The position numbers and the translations under genes are program-made. This document shows, in pieces, positions 51,328-61,883 of a stretch of DNA of 64,000 nucleotides. Positions within the stretch are counted from its first letter, which is position 1, and each line of letters starts with the position of its first letter. This DNA comes from Skeletonema tropicum. Its lineage: Eukaryota > Bacillariophyta > Thalassiosirophyceae > Thalassiosirales > Thalassiosiraceae. Location of the stretch: contig CM074140.1 of assembly GCA_037178625.1 (NCBI GenBank), forward strand, positions 1,178,001-1,242,000, read 5' to 3'. A model generated the notes under the pieces. That model did no database searches and was not told the DNA's origin. It saw only the letters and a program-made list of their open reading frames with translations.

Positions 51328-51683
51328 ACAAAACACTTCCACGCTCGGATAATACCATGTAATACAATACTGAGCCGCAACTCCATACATAATATGATGA
51401 TAATATTATGGACCCGATGCCGTAATCATAATAATACATGCATAGACGACGAATCGGGCGCTTAGAGAGATCATTACTCGTATCGAAGAATTGGGGATTG
51501 AGCACAGTGATCGTGAAAGATTTGTCACAAAGAGTAGAGTGCAAAACTATATTGGGCGATATGATAGTAGATCAGCCGCGGCCGCTTTATTACGTCTCCG
51601 ATTGTCGGAATAGTAGTGTGTCATAGCCATTCGAGGTGGGTGCAATCTTTGAAACTGAGATTGAAAACGGATTGTAGACGATT

Positions 51684-51998
51684 ATGGAGACGAAGAGAAG
51701 GATGGCAGCAATCGCTGAAGAGGAAGTGTTGAAATACGTAAACGTTATCTCATGGCTCTTCCTGGCTGGCGTTACACCATCACAAGCCAAGAACAAACAT
51801 GGGAATGAGAAGGTACGGAAAATCGTCCGTGTGAAATCTGGGGGCGGGCAGGCACTTGTAGTTGATTGCAATCATCAGTCGATCGGTACGGATGCTCTTA
51901 GATGCTGCTTCTTTGAATGCACATGGTTATGGTGCCTTCCGATGAAAAAAATACTGACTCAACTGGGCATGAATACTTCCGCTGATGGTTACCGGTGA
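51684..51998 (+). CDS. Small ORF of unknown function (copy 1)
   Basis: ATG-started, 104 residues: a Glu/Lys head (METKRRMAAIAEEEVLKYVN), a hydrophobic segment (VISWLFLAGVTPSQA) and a Cys-rich tail (CCFFECTWLW). The opposite strand also has a 93-codon frame here with a hydrophobic segment, so the coding strand is undecided. Identical copies lie at 58411-58725 and 63455-63769. Confidence 0.3.
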   Translation: METKRRMAAIAEEEVLKYVNVISWLFLAGVTPSQAKNKHGNEKVRKIVRVKSGGGQALVVDCNHQSIGTDALRCCFFECTWLWCLPMKKILTQLGMNTSADGYR

Positions 51999-52374
51999 TG
52001 CTGAAGGTGGAGAGCCCGGGTGAAGTGGTCGTGCAAACTTTCTTTTTGAATTGGTGGGACTGGGTGTAGCCGACGAAGATGCTACTGAAATCAACCGTGT
52101 AATGTGTGTCTTTGCATAAATACCGTGGGACAGCGTATTTGGATGATTTCTACGTGCGAATTGAGAGTGGCAGCAAGAGGCGCTGAGGCGAATGAGCTTA
52201 CATGCGAACACCACAACATTTATTTTACATGAACTGTATATAGGGGCTCCTTTGCTTGGAAGGCGATATCTTGAGCACAATTTCACATGACTATGATTCT
52301 TAAACATCGACAAATAATGTCCTCTTGGGCACACCACGACAAGGCACAACGGTCGTAAGTGTATGGTCTCTTCC

Positions 52375-54118
52375 CTAACGATCACAACTTGGACATCCTT
52401 CAACCCACCAATAGGGCTGGGCATTCTCTTGTGCCATCGCATGATCAATACATCGCGGACAATATCCCCGGTCTTGAAGCCTTTGTCGTTCTTCTTCGTC
52501 GTCTTCGACGTCGTCTTCTTCGACGCCGACGTCGTTGTCATCTACATTTTCCTCATTAATAAGTGCTTGATGATGCTGGCCTTCTTGAACTTGAACATTA
52601 TCGATAGTCAGCTCTTTTACAAGTTCGCCAATTGTAAAACACGGAATGTCTAATTGACGGGCTCTTGTGAGGGCATTTGTGGCACTTCTATCCGCACCGA
52701 CAGTATCATAAATATGGATGTCTATGTAATCATGAAGCAAGAAGGTGACAAATAGTTTTGATCGCTGAACGTTAGAGAAGTGGATAATACACCACACAAT
52801 CCATTGTATAAAGATACTCACATTGCGAACTATACCTCTGAAGAAATTTCAATTTCAGATCGCCTCCGAAGTTTGTTACCATATCATTCACTGCATCGAT
52901 GCCTCCTTCTACATTGGCAAAGGCCCCTTTGACGACAACTCTTTTACCAAACAATGCACTATTCTCTCTACTCACACTTCCATCTACTCCAGGTGAAGGA
53001 AGCACTAGGGCTACTTCGTCAGGAGCCTGGTTCAAAATATTGGGACGGCATGGTTCCGGAACTTCTAGAGGTGGCGGGTTGTCCACCTCAGCCACGGCAT
53101 CAGGAGGCATCATTGCTACTTCGTCAGGAGCCGTTTCTAAACCATAGGAACGGCGTGGCTCCGGATCTTCTGTTGCTGCCTCTAAGATTCCCCACAATTT
53201 CTTTTTGATTTCAGAGACGTCACCTTCCACTTGATTGATCCTAGTCGTATTCTGATCAATCTGAATGCCTTGGTCGCGTTGAATACGTTGCAGCGCAGCT
53301 TGGCCTCCTTGGAGCTCACGTAGGATGGCATTATTAGCTCTATCCTGTCCTTGCACGTGCGTAGCTAGATTAGTTAATACCTTGGCTTGATCGTTGATCG
53401 TTCGATCCTGACCGAGCAGACAACGTTCCAAGAGCCCCAGAGTACTGCGACATTCTTTTGCCTTGTTTTGTTAGTAGTAAGATAAGAAGAGTCAGCCATG
53501 TGATCAAGTATCGAATCTAGACACAAATAGCTAGACATTTTTACTCACATCATTCGCTTCCTTCATGCGTAAAGTGTGTCTTCTGGTCAAAAGCATGTCA
53601 TCGACGGCTGGACCCATTGGTTCCCCCCAAGAGAATATCCTGCTCCCTGACTTCCGAGACACTGTCGTGCTTTCGGCCGGCCTCCAATCGTATCCATCTG
53701 TCGGATCATCTAATTTCATCAGGTCGACGAGTTCTTTCCCAGATGAAAAAAATCTGCTGTTGTGGCAGTTTGTGAGAAATACCCTCTGAGCTTGAAAGGT
53801 TTTGCAATCAAGGTAACTTTTGGGGCCCCTACCTGAGGGCTTCGTCGAATACCAACCGCGAGTTGGGTCACGCTGTCCTGTGATTTCGTAGACGTAGGCA
53901 AGTGTTGGGTACACATCATGTCGGATGATGAAGAATCTTCTATTTGGACGTCCGTTGAATCTCTCTGATTCAATTTTAGGCTTGCCATTAAATTTCACTT
54001 CGATGCCTAAGCGCTCAGATAACTCTACTACCGGAATAAGCACTGGTTTAGGTGCGAACTCGCAGGCAACAATTTGACCAACAGAGAGGTAGGGGTGATC
54101 ACTCGACAAACGAAGCAC
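52375..54118 (-). CDS. BRCT-like coiled-coil gene with C-terminal Cys pairs (copy 1)
   Basis: The first long exon runs to 53549 (donor GTGAGT) and encodes a novel N-terminal region (SDHPYLSVGQIVACEFAPKP, later YVYEITGQRDPTRGWY). The next exon starts at 53461 in phase (AKECRSTLGLLERC) and gives a coiled coil, two APDEVA-containing repeats and the first half of a BRCT-like domain (LFGKRVVVKGAFANVEGG, then TNFGGDLKLKF). The second half (SKLFVTFLLHDYIDIHIYDT, then ARQLDIPCFTIGELVKEL) lies in another frame ending at 52375, with an acidic stretch and CPRC...CPSC, a possible zinc ribbon. I could not find a donor/acceptor pair joining the two halves in phase. The true 5' end is also unresolved; a candidate ATG exon (MDPLVVVNPIPN) near 54383 joins in the wrong phase. 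Confidence 0.5.
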
Positions 54119-54737
54119 TTTCGATCGGAATGTCTGTATGGTATTGCCTTCGAAAGTTTCCTGTTGGGATCTTTGATTCTAAGTTCAATGAAAGATGTAT
54201 CAGCAGAGGTTTATAAGTTTCGGTCAAAAGCAAAAAGTAACTCAATCACGGACGCCATTCTCCATGTGTTAGATGATGACTCACCTGTCAAAGACCTGCG
54301 AGATCTCCGCCATCATAGCAGCATCGACACCGCCGATGGCCCCATCATTAGGGATGGGGTTCACGACGACGAGTGGATCCATTTCCTCCTCGCTGTTCTA
54401 AAACGTCTTCTCGACGATTTATGACAAAGAGAACGTCTTGACATTTTGACGAAGAGACAGGGGAGAGTTCGGTTGGAGCTTCTTATATTGTACGTACATA
54501 CGATATGGTATCATCGCAGCTATCTAGCTACCTACTTCTCTAAAATAATAGCACCCTTCCAACAACATACTTCAAGGTATTTCCATCCCAGCCCAACTCC
54601 TTCGAATATCTACTGCCATTTTTGCAGTTGTTTCCACCTTTTTTTTTGTCCATGTCATCGGTTCCACTCAAGAAAAAGTCACACCACAAGAGTGTCACAT
54701 GTATCGGGCGATGCGTCCCCTGCGAGGGAGGTGTAGG

Positions 54738-55319
54738 CTATCCAATGTGAGGTTTGTCATTGACGAAATAGATAGGTGTGGTATTTTGAAACGCTTCCAG
54801 AGCAATGAACCGAAACAAGCTCGTCAGCCTCTTCCGCAAGTAGTATGAACTGATCATATTCCTTCCTGGTGAGAAACTCCGAATCTTGGCCAAAAAGTCC
54901 AGCTTATCGCTCTCTGCCGAGATGGCGGCATACTTCAAGGTATTTCCATCCCAGCCCAACTCCTTCGAATATCTACTGCCAACAGTCTCTCCGTCATCGG
55001 CAAAACAAGTTTTCTCTTTCGAAAACTTGGGAATCATTTCGGGTATATCAGATGTATCAATCTGCCAATCAGCACTCCTCCAGTCACCTTTTTTAACCTC
55101 AGTACAGTTATTCAAGTTCCCATAGACATTGAACGCAGCTAGTTCCTCGATGAAGGAATAAACTTGCCCGACGCCATTCTTTCGCTTGATGAGGCCCCTG
55201 TATTTATTGTCAGTTTTCAACCAATCAGTTCGAACCAATGCTACTTCGTAAGGAGCCTGTTGAAACCTTGGAACGGCGTGGCTCCGGATCTTTGCTGCTC
55301 CTTCTAAGAGTCCCCGCAA
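54738..55319 (-). CDS. Unknown ORF, probable truncated paralogue of the BRCT-like gene (copy 1)
   Basis: 193 codons, open from a TTG at the duplication boundary. The N-terminal piece (LRGLLEGAAKI then QQAPYEVALV) is homologous to the coiled-coil/APDEVA section of the BRCT-like gene. The rest is distinct (NGVGQVYSFIEELAAFNVYG, then FADDGETVGSRYSKELGWDG and IRSFSPGRNMISSYYLRKRL). It lacks an ATG start, so it looks like a second member of this family cut at the CTG run by the tandem duplication. Confidence 0.4.
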   Translation of the reverse strand: MRGLLEGAAKIRSHAVPRFQQAPYEVALVRTDWLKTDNKYRGLIKRKNGVGQVYSFIEELAAFNVYGNLNNCTEVKKGDWRSADWQIDTSDIPEMIPKFSKEKTCFADDGETVGSRYSKELGWDGNTLKYAAISAESDKLDFLAKIRSFSPGRNMISSYYLRKRLTSLFRFIALEAFQNTTPIYFVNDKPHIG

Positions 55320-55570
55320 ATCGGCATCTTGTTGTTGTTTTTGCTGCTGCTGCTGCTGATGTGGTGCGTTGTTTTCTTCATTGGCCTGCTACTGTCCAAA
55401 ATTGTCTTGATTGTATTGTTGTTCACACCAGCATGATGATGACTATTTGCCCCATGATTGTTGTTGTTACTGTTCACGCCTCCATTCTCCACAGCAATAT
55501 AATATTGGCCCACTCTACCCCAACAATCTTCCTCAAAAACAATCTTGGAACCAATCGTGATGGATCAATA

Positions 55571-55795
55571 TCATGAATCATGAACAAGTTGGTGCCGCCC
55601 GCAATAATCAGCTTCAGTTCGTAATCTACGAAGTCTATCCATTTGATGTTGTGCTGTAGTACATCGCATCGCCGCTGGAGCCGACGGATCATGATGATGG
55701 GTATGGTGGACACGCTGCTGCCGAATAATCACCAAGAGAAGCAGCATGCAGCTGATGACGATGAAGATTCCTCGGTCTCGATGATGATGAACCAT
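55571..55795 (-). CDS. Possible type II membrane protein N-terminus (copy 2)
   Basis: Identical in layout to the copy at 50439-50663: basic head, one span, His-rich stretch and the same early stop. Confidence 0.35.
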   Translation of the reverse strand: MVHHHRDRGIFIVISCMLLLLVIIRQQRVHHTHHHDPSAPAAMRCTTAQHQMDRLRRLRTEADYCGRHQLVHDS

Positions 55796-56431
55796 CACCA
55801 GCCGAATGATTCATCAACTCCAACAGAAAATCAGCCCCGCCACGTAAATACCGTAACACATCACCATAGTGCAGGGCGGCTTTCGAGCACAGTGCGATCG
55901 CGTCTCTGGTGTAATTGTCTATTTTCTATTTGCACATAACAGCGACAGCGCTGACTCTACTACCACGGATCACGGGCATATCGGGGGTCTCACTACTGTC
56001 TCAGTATCTACGCACAAATTCAAATAATAATATCATGATGATGTTGTCTGCCAAGTATTGTCTGCACCCATCTTTATTATTTGCAAAGCAGTAGGCAAAG
56101 TGTACTATTACTTCTCGGTACAACTCCCGTCGTATGTGCTCTAGAACTTCCCTGTCGCATGATATGTACAACTGGGCTTTGTGGTGACTCATGACTCGAG
56201 TTGAGGACTCGTGAGTCATGAACTCGAGTAACGAGTCGCTACAACTGCCCGCCCTGATCGCAGGTAGCGGATGAACACCATCCACCAAGTGTGTGAAATC
56301 TGACAAGGCCCATACATTGTCGACGTAGGAATTTAAAGTACTGAATTCCTACCTATAATATGGTTATCCCTATTTTCCCGCCAGATCCCCCAACCAAAAC
56401 CTCCACCGAACTTCTATCCCCACCAAGTACC

Positions 56432-57586
56432 CTACTCGTTTGTACTGCCTGCTCTTGTACTCTCGTATGCAACGAGAGCCGCGATACGGCGCTCAACTCT
56501 TTCCTTCCTTTTGCTGTCATCATTGTTTGATTGAGATTTGGTCGAAGCTCTTTCATGCACCCCCTTGATTTGCTCATTGAGACCGGAATGAGACTGCATC
56601 TGGATTGCCCGTGACATTGCTTTTGCTCGTACCTTCAAAGATTTCACTGTTCGGAAGCGCACTCGCAATCTATGCCCAGACTGATGCATCTGCTCTACCC
56701 AATCTTCCACTTTATCTCCCAAGCCACCCTCAAAATCTTGCATTTGTTTCAGTGCATGCTTCAGCATCAAGTGGACCTTTGGGGTGATGGAGCAGCCGAT
56801 TTTGATGTGGTAGTATACAGCCCCATCAATAAATCTCTTGTACAACGCACAATCTGCAGCAGTTGGATCGACAGTCCGTGCAAGTGAAAAGGCACCGTCC
56901 CACAAAAGAAATGCATTCTTGTGATCTTCACACAACTGTCTAATCTCGTCGTCCTTCAACACGCAATCTTCTCGCCTGTGCTCTATAAATATCTTCGCAA
57001 ACTCGTCGAATATGTGATTGGCATTTGCAACTACTTTCAAAATATCTTTTCCAGTCAAACTACCGCCGTGGTAACGCTGAATCTCTATGCCGACCCCTTT
57101 GAGAACTCTCTCCATCTTCGCCTCTATGCCATCCTTCTTCTTGCGTTCGGAACGCATACTAGTTAACCTTTCTTTCACACGAGCTTTTAAGGTGCGTGCT
57201 TTCTTTAGACGATTTGTAATTGCATCACGCTGCACTTGCCGCTCCTTTAAAGTTGCTTTGAGATCCAGCAATTCAGCTTGTAGCCGTTCAATCCTTTCCG
57301 CCACAGCTGCGTTGATGTTGCTGTTGTTCTGGTTTTCACCGCTACCGCTACTGTCAACACTTCCTTCTGCACCAGTGCCATCAACTTCCATTGCCGAATC
57401 ATCCACAGCACTCGCATCATTCTCATCTGTGCCATCCTCTCCATCCCCGTTGCTATCTTCAACCTCTTCAATATCGCCTTTGTCAGAATCTTCCACAAAA
57501 TTATCAACTTCATTAAGTAAGTCATCATCGGACAAATTTTGTAAGTCAACTTCTGTTTCTTCCTCGTTGCCACCGGCAGCTCTCAT
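56432..57586 (-). CDS. Putative transposon-encoded protein
   Basis: From ATG 57586 (MRAAGGNEEE) about 384 residues. An acidic, Ser-rich head (VDLQNLSDDDLLNEVDNFVE) precedes a coiled coil with RIERLQAELLDLKATLKERQ. The C-terminal domain follows: IQRYHGGSLTGKDILKVV, CSITPKVHLMLKHAL and LGDKVEDWVEQMHQSGHRLR. The HGG...TPKxH...EQxHQ pattern is one I know from the C-terminal part of transposon-like proteins found in many eukaryotes. The catalytic core is not identifiable, so this is likely only part of the machinery. It sits entirely inside the 1,568-bp insertion. Confidence 0.6.
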   Translation of the reverse strand: MRAAGGNEEETEVDLQNLSDDDLLNEVDNFVEDSDKGDIEEVEDSNGDGEDGTDENDASAVDDSAMEVDGTGAEGSVDSSGSGENQNNSNINAAVAERIERLQAELLDLKATLKERQVQRDAITNRLKKARTLKARVKERLTSMRSERKKKDGIEAKMERVLKGVGIEIQRYHGGSLTGKDILKVVANANHIFDEFAKIFIEHRREDCVLKDDEIRQLCEDHKNAFLLWDGAFSLARTVDPTAADCALYKRFIDGAVYYHIKIGCSITPKVHLMLKHALKQMQDFEGGLGDKVEDWVEQMHQSGHRLRVRFRTVKSLKVRAKAMSRAIQMQSHSGLNEQIKGVHERASTKSQSNNDDSKRKERVERRIAALVAYESTRAGSTNE

Positions 57587-57612
57587 CTTTGTGGTTCCAT
57601 AAATCACTATTG

Positions 57613-57703
57613 AATTCGCCCCGCATGTGTGCCCCTCTGGATATGTGATTCAACAGAGTGTGAAGAGGAACATATCAAGAGGGGCACACATGGGGGGCGA
57701 ATT
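57613..57703. promoter_or_regulatory. 34-bp inverted repeat, 23-nt loop, upstream of the transposon ORF
   Basis: Arms at 57613-57646 and 57670-57703 pair with only two mismatches (AATTCGCCCC...CTCTGGATATGT against its complement). It lies 27 bp upstream of the ATG at 57586. It could be a promoter structure, a transposase-binding site or a nested element end. Confidence 0.85.
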
Positions 57704-58410
57704 AGAGGTGTGTAGGATCATTACTGCGGCAATAATCCCATGGTTTAGGTCGATTTTGCCCCTCCAAAAAAAGAATGAGAAGGTGGATGATGATGCGTGA
57801 CTCGTCTGTACGCCATCCCACTTTGAATCACAAAAGGTGGTGCGAAGCAAACGAGCCTGCCAATGGCCACTCCCACTGCTATGGTAGCTTGTGGTAGCGA
57901 TAACTGTTTGAGCCGTCTCATCGGTGCCATACATCATGTCCTCTGTCGTACACATTCAAACTGGTTCTTTTGCGACTCGTGACTACACCTGTTGCGACTC
58001 GTGACTACATCTGCAGGTTGAGTCACGAGTGATCAGGTTGAGTCACGAGTCGCCACAAAACACTTCCACGCACGGATAATACCATGTAATACAATACTGA
58101 GCCGCAACTCCATACATAATATGATGATAATATTATGGACCCGATGCCGTAATCATAATAATACATGCATAGACGACGAATCGGGCGCTTAGAGAGATCA
58201 TTACTCGTATCGAAGAATTGGGGATTGAGCACAGTGATCGTGAAAGACTTGTCACAAAGAGTAGAGTGCAAAACTATATTGGGCGATATGATAGTAGATC
58301 AGCCGCGGCCGCTTTATTACGTCTCCGATTGTCGGAATAGTAGTGTGTCATAGCCATTCGAGGTGGGTGCAATCTTTGAAACTGAGATTGAAAACGGATT
58401 GTAGACGATT

Positions 58411-58725
58411 ATGGAGACGAAGAGAAGGATGGCAGCAATCGCTGAAGAGGAAGTGTTGAAATACGTAAACGTTATCTCATGGCTCTTCCTGGCTGGCGTT
58501 ACACCATCACAAGCCAAGAACAAACATGGGAATGAGAAGGTACGGAAAATCGTCCGTGTGAAATCTGGGGGCGGGCAGGCACTTGTAGTTGATTGCAATC
58601 ATCAGTCGATCGGTACGGATGCTCTTAGATGCTGCTTCTTTGAATGCACATGGTTATGGTGCCTTCCGATGAAAAAAATACTGACTCAACTGGGCATGAA
58701 TACTTCCGCTGATGGTTACCGGTGA
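58411..58725 (+). CDS. Small ORF of unknown function (copy 2)
   Basis: Same 104 residues as 51684-51998, unchanged. Identity without silent changes reflects recent duplication and gives no evidence of selection. Confidence 0.3.
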   Translation: METKRRMAAIAEEEVLKYVNVISWLFLAGVTPSQAKNKHGNEKVRKIVRVKSGGGQALVVDCNHQSIGTDALRCCFFECTWLWCLPMKKILTQLGMNTSADGYR

Positions 58726-59101
58726 TGCTGAAGGTGGAGAGCCCGGGTGAAGTGGTCGTGCAAACTTTCTTTTTGAATTGGTGGGACTGGGTGTAGCCGA
58801 CGAAGATGCTACTGAAATCAACCGTGTAATGTGTGTCTTTGCATAAATACCGTGGGACAGCGTATTTGGATGATTTCTACGTGCGAATTGAGAGTGGCAG
58901 CAAGAGGCGCTGAGGCGAATGAGCTTACATGCGAACACCACAACATTTATTTTACATGAACTGTATATAGGGGCTCCTTTGCTTGGAAGGCGATATCTTG
59001 AGCACAATTTCACATGACTATGATTCTTAAACATCGACAAATAATGTCCTCTTGGGCACACCACGACAAGGCACAACGGTCGTAAGTGTATGGTCTCTTC
59101 C

Positions 59102-60847
59102 CTAACGATCACAACTTGGACATCCTTCAACCCACCAATAGGGCTGGGCATTCTCTTGTGCCATCGCATGATCAATACATCGCGGACAATATCCCCGGTC
59201 TTGAAGCCTTTGTCGTTCTTCTTGGTTGTCTTCGTCGTCTTCGACGTCGTCTTCTTCGACGCCGACGTCGTTGTCATCTACATTTTCCTCATTAATAAGT
59301 GCTTGATGATGCTGGCCTTCTTGAACTTGAACATTATCGATAGTCAGCTCTTTTACAAGTTCGCCAATTGTAAAACACGGAATGTCTAATTGACGGGCTC
59401 TTGTGAGGGCATTTGTGGCACTTCTATCCGCACCGACAGTATCATAAATATGGATGTCTATGTAATCATGAAGCAAGAAGGTGACAAATAGTTTTGATCG
59501 CTGAACGTTAGAGAAGTGGATAATACACCACACAATCCATTGTATAAAGATACTCACATTGCGAACTATACCTCTGAAGAAATTTCAATTTCAGATCGCC
59601 TCCGAAGTTTGTTACCATATCATTCACTGCATCGATGCCTCCTTCTACATTGGCAAAGGCCCCTTTGACGACAACTCTTTTACCAAACAATGCACTATTC
59701 TCTCTACTCACACTTCCATCTACTCCAGGTGAAGGAAGCACTAGGGCTACTTCGTCAGGAGCCTGGTTCAAAATATTGGGACGGCATGGTTCTGGAACTT
59801 CTAGAGGTGGCGGGTTGTCCACCTCAGCCACGGCATCAGGAGGCATCATTGCTACTTCGTCAGGAGCCGTTTCTAAACCATTGGAACGGCGTGGCTCCGG
59901 ATCTTCTGTTGCTGCCTCTAAGATTCCCCACAATTTCTTTTTGATTTCAGAGACGTCACCTTCCACTTGATTGATCCTAGTCGTATTCTGATCAATCTGA
60001 ATGCCTTGGTCGCGTTGAATACGTTGCAGCGCAGCTTGGCCTCCTTGGAGCTCACGTAGGATGGCATTATTAGCTCTATCCTGTCCTTGCACGTGCGTAG
60101 CTAGATTAGTTAATACCTTGGCTTGATCGTTGATCGTTCGATCCTGACCGAGCAGACAACGTTCCAAGAGCCCCAGAGTACTGCGACATTCTTTTGCCTT
60201 GTTTTGTTAGTAGTAAGATAAGAAGAGTCAGCCATGTGATCAAGTATCGAATCTAGACACAAATAGCTGGACATTTTTACTCACATCATTCGCTTCCTTC
60301 ATGCGTAAAGTGTGTCTTCTGGTCAAAAGCATGTCATCGACGGCTGGACCCATTGGTTCCCCCCAAGAGAATATCCTGCTCCCTGACTTCCGAGACACTG
60401 TCGTGCTTTCGGCCGGCCTCCAATCGTATCCATCTGTCGGATCATCTAATTTCATCAGGTCGACGAGTTCTTTCCCAGATGAAAAAAATCTGCTGTTGTG
60501 GCAGTTTGTGAGAAATACCCTCTGAGCTTGAAAGGTTTTGCAATCAAGGTAACTTTTGGGGCCCCTACCTATGAGGGCTTCGTCGAATACCAACCGCGAG
60601 TTGGGTCACGCTGTCCTGTGATTTCGTAGACGTAGGCAAGTGTTGGGTACACATCATGTCGGATGATGAAGAATCTTCTATTTGGACGTCCGTTGAATCT
60701 CTCTGATTCAATTTTAGGCTTGCCATTAAATTTCACTTCGATGCCTAAGCGCTCAGATAACTCTACTACCGGAATAAGCACTGGTTTAGGTGCGAACTCG
60801 CAGGCAGCAATTTGACCAACAGAGAGGTAGGGGTGATCACTCGACAA
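59102..60847 (-). CDS. BRCT-like coiled-coil gene (copy 2, first exon frameshifted)
   Basis: Same exons as copy 1: first exon to 60285, coiled coil and BRCT start in the middle, BRCT end and Cys pairs down to 59102. A 2-bp AT insertion at 60571-60572 (absent in copy 1) breaks the first exon after GWYSTKPS. Its 5' side is replaced beyond 60854 by a fragment of the BRCT exon region, so the upstream exon of copy 1 is missing. A 9-bp in-frame insertion near 59225 lengthens the acidic stretch (EDNQEE). Copy 2 is therefore probably non-functional. Confidence 0.45.
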
Positions 60848-61382
60848 ACGAAGCTATGTAATCATGAAGCAAGAAGGTGACAAATAGTTTTGATCGCTGA
60901 ACGTTAGAGAAGTGGATAATACACCACACAATCCATTGTATAAAGATACTCACATTGCGAACTATACCTCTGAAGAAATTTCAATTTCAGATCGCCTCCG
61001 AAGTTTGTTACCATATCATTCACTGCATCGATGCCTCCTTCTACATTGGCAAAGGCCCCTTGACGACAACTCTTTTACCAAACAATGCACTATTCTCTCT
61101 ACTCACACTTCCATCTACTCCAGGTGAAGGAAGAACTAGGGCTACTTCGTCAGGAGCCTGGTTCAAAATATTGGGACGGCATGGTTCCGGAACTTCTAGA
61201 GGTGGCGGGTTGTCCTCCTCAGCCACGGCATCAGGAGGCATCATTGCTACTTCGTCAGGAGCATTTTTGCAGTTGTTTCCACCTTTTTTTTTGTCCATGT
61301 CATCGGTTCCACTCAAGAAAAAGTCACACCACAAGAGTGTCACATGTATCGGGCGATGCGTCCCCTGCGAGGGAGGTGTAGG

Positions 61383-61883
61383 CTATCCAATGTGAGGTTT
61401 GTCATTGACGTAATAGATAGGTGTGGTATTTTGAAACGCTTGCAGAGCAATGAACCGAAACAAGCTCGTCAGCCTCTTCCGCAAGTAGTATGAACTGATC
61501 ATATTCCTTCCTGGTGAGAAACTCCGAATCTTGGCCAAAAAGTCCAGCTTATCGCTCTCTGCCGAGATGGCGGCATACTTCAAGGTATTTCCATCCCAGC
61601 CCAACTCCTTCGAATATCTACTGCCAACAGTCTCTCCGTCATCGGCAAAACAAGTTTTCTCTTTCGAAAACTTGGGAATCATTTCGGGTAAATCAGATGT
61701 ATCAATCTGCCAATCAGCACTCCTCCAGTCACCTTTTTTAACCTCAGTACAGTTATTCAAGTTCCCATAGACATTGAACGCAGCTAGTTCCTCGATGAAG
61801 GAATAAACTTGCCCGACGCCATTCTTTCGCTTGATGAGGCCCCTGTATTTATTGTCAGTTTTCAACCAATCAGTTCGAACCAA
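61383..61883 (-). CDS. Unknown ORF, truncated paralogue (copy 2)
   Basis: Same protein as 54738-55319 with two or three substitutions (FVNDK to YVNDK, SDIPEM to SDLPEM). A 1-bp insertion near 61945 shortens the open frame at its 5' side. No ATG start. Confidence 0.4.
   Translation of the reverse strand: MVRTDWLKTDNKYRGLIKRKNGVGQVYSFIEELAAFNVYGNLNNCTEVKKGDWRSADWQIDTSDLPEMIPKFSKEKTCFADDGETVGSRYSKELGWDGNTLKYAAISAESDKLDFLAKIRSFSPGRNMISSYYLRKRLTSLFRFIALQAFQNTTPIYYVNDKPHIG

Larger units (their letters stand above)
50190..55320. repeat. Segmental tandem duplication, copy 1 (~5.1 kb)
   Basis: Starts at CGGCATCTTGTTG next to a CTG/CCG trinucleotide run and ends before the same sequence at 55321. Copies 2 and 3 match over nearly all of it with only rare differences. 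It holds a minus-strand short membrane ORF, a TGACTC-rich inverted repeat, a small ORF pair, the BRCT-like gene and a further minus-strand ORF. Confidence 0.92.
56276..57843. mobile_element. 1,568-bp insertion with 3-bp target duplication (putative DNA transposon)
   Basis: Copies 1 and 3 read GGATGAAGCAAACGAG; copy 2 has GGATGAA, the insertion, then GAAGCAAACGAG. That gives a 3-bp GAA duplication. The left end CACCATCCACC and the right end GGTGGTGC form a short imperfect inverted repeat. CACCA-type termini with a 3-bp duplication recall CACTA-type elements, but the protein inside does not show a recognisable CACTA transposase, so the superfamily is open. Confidence 0.75.

Noticed and set aside
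51590..51871. Minus-strand 93-codon frame with a hydrophobic segment, present in all three copies
   Set aside because: Overlaps the plus-strand ORF; identical copies give no selective signal, so I kept only one strand at low confidence.
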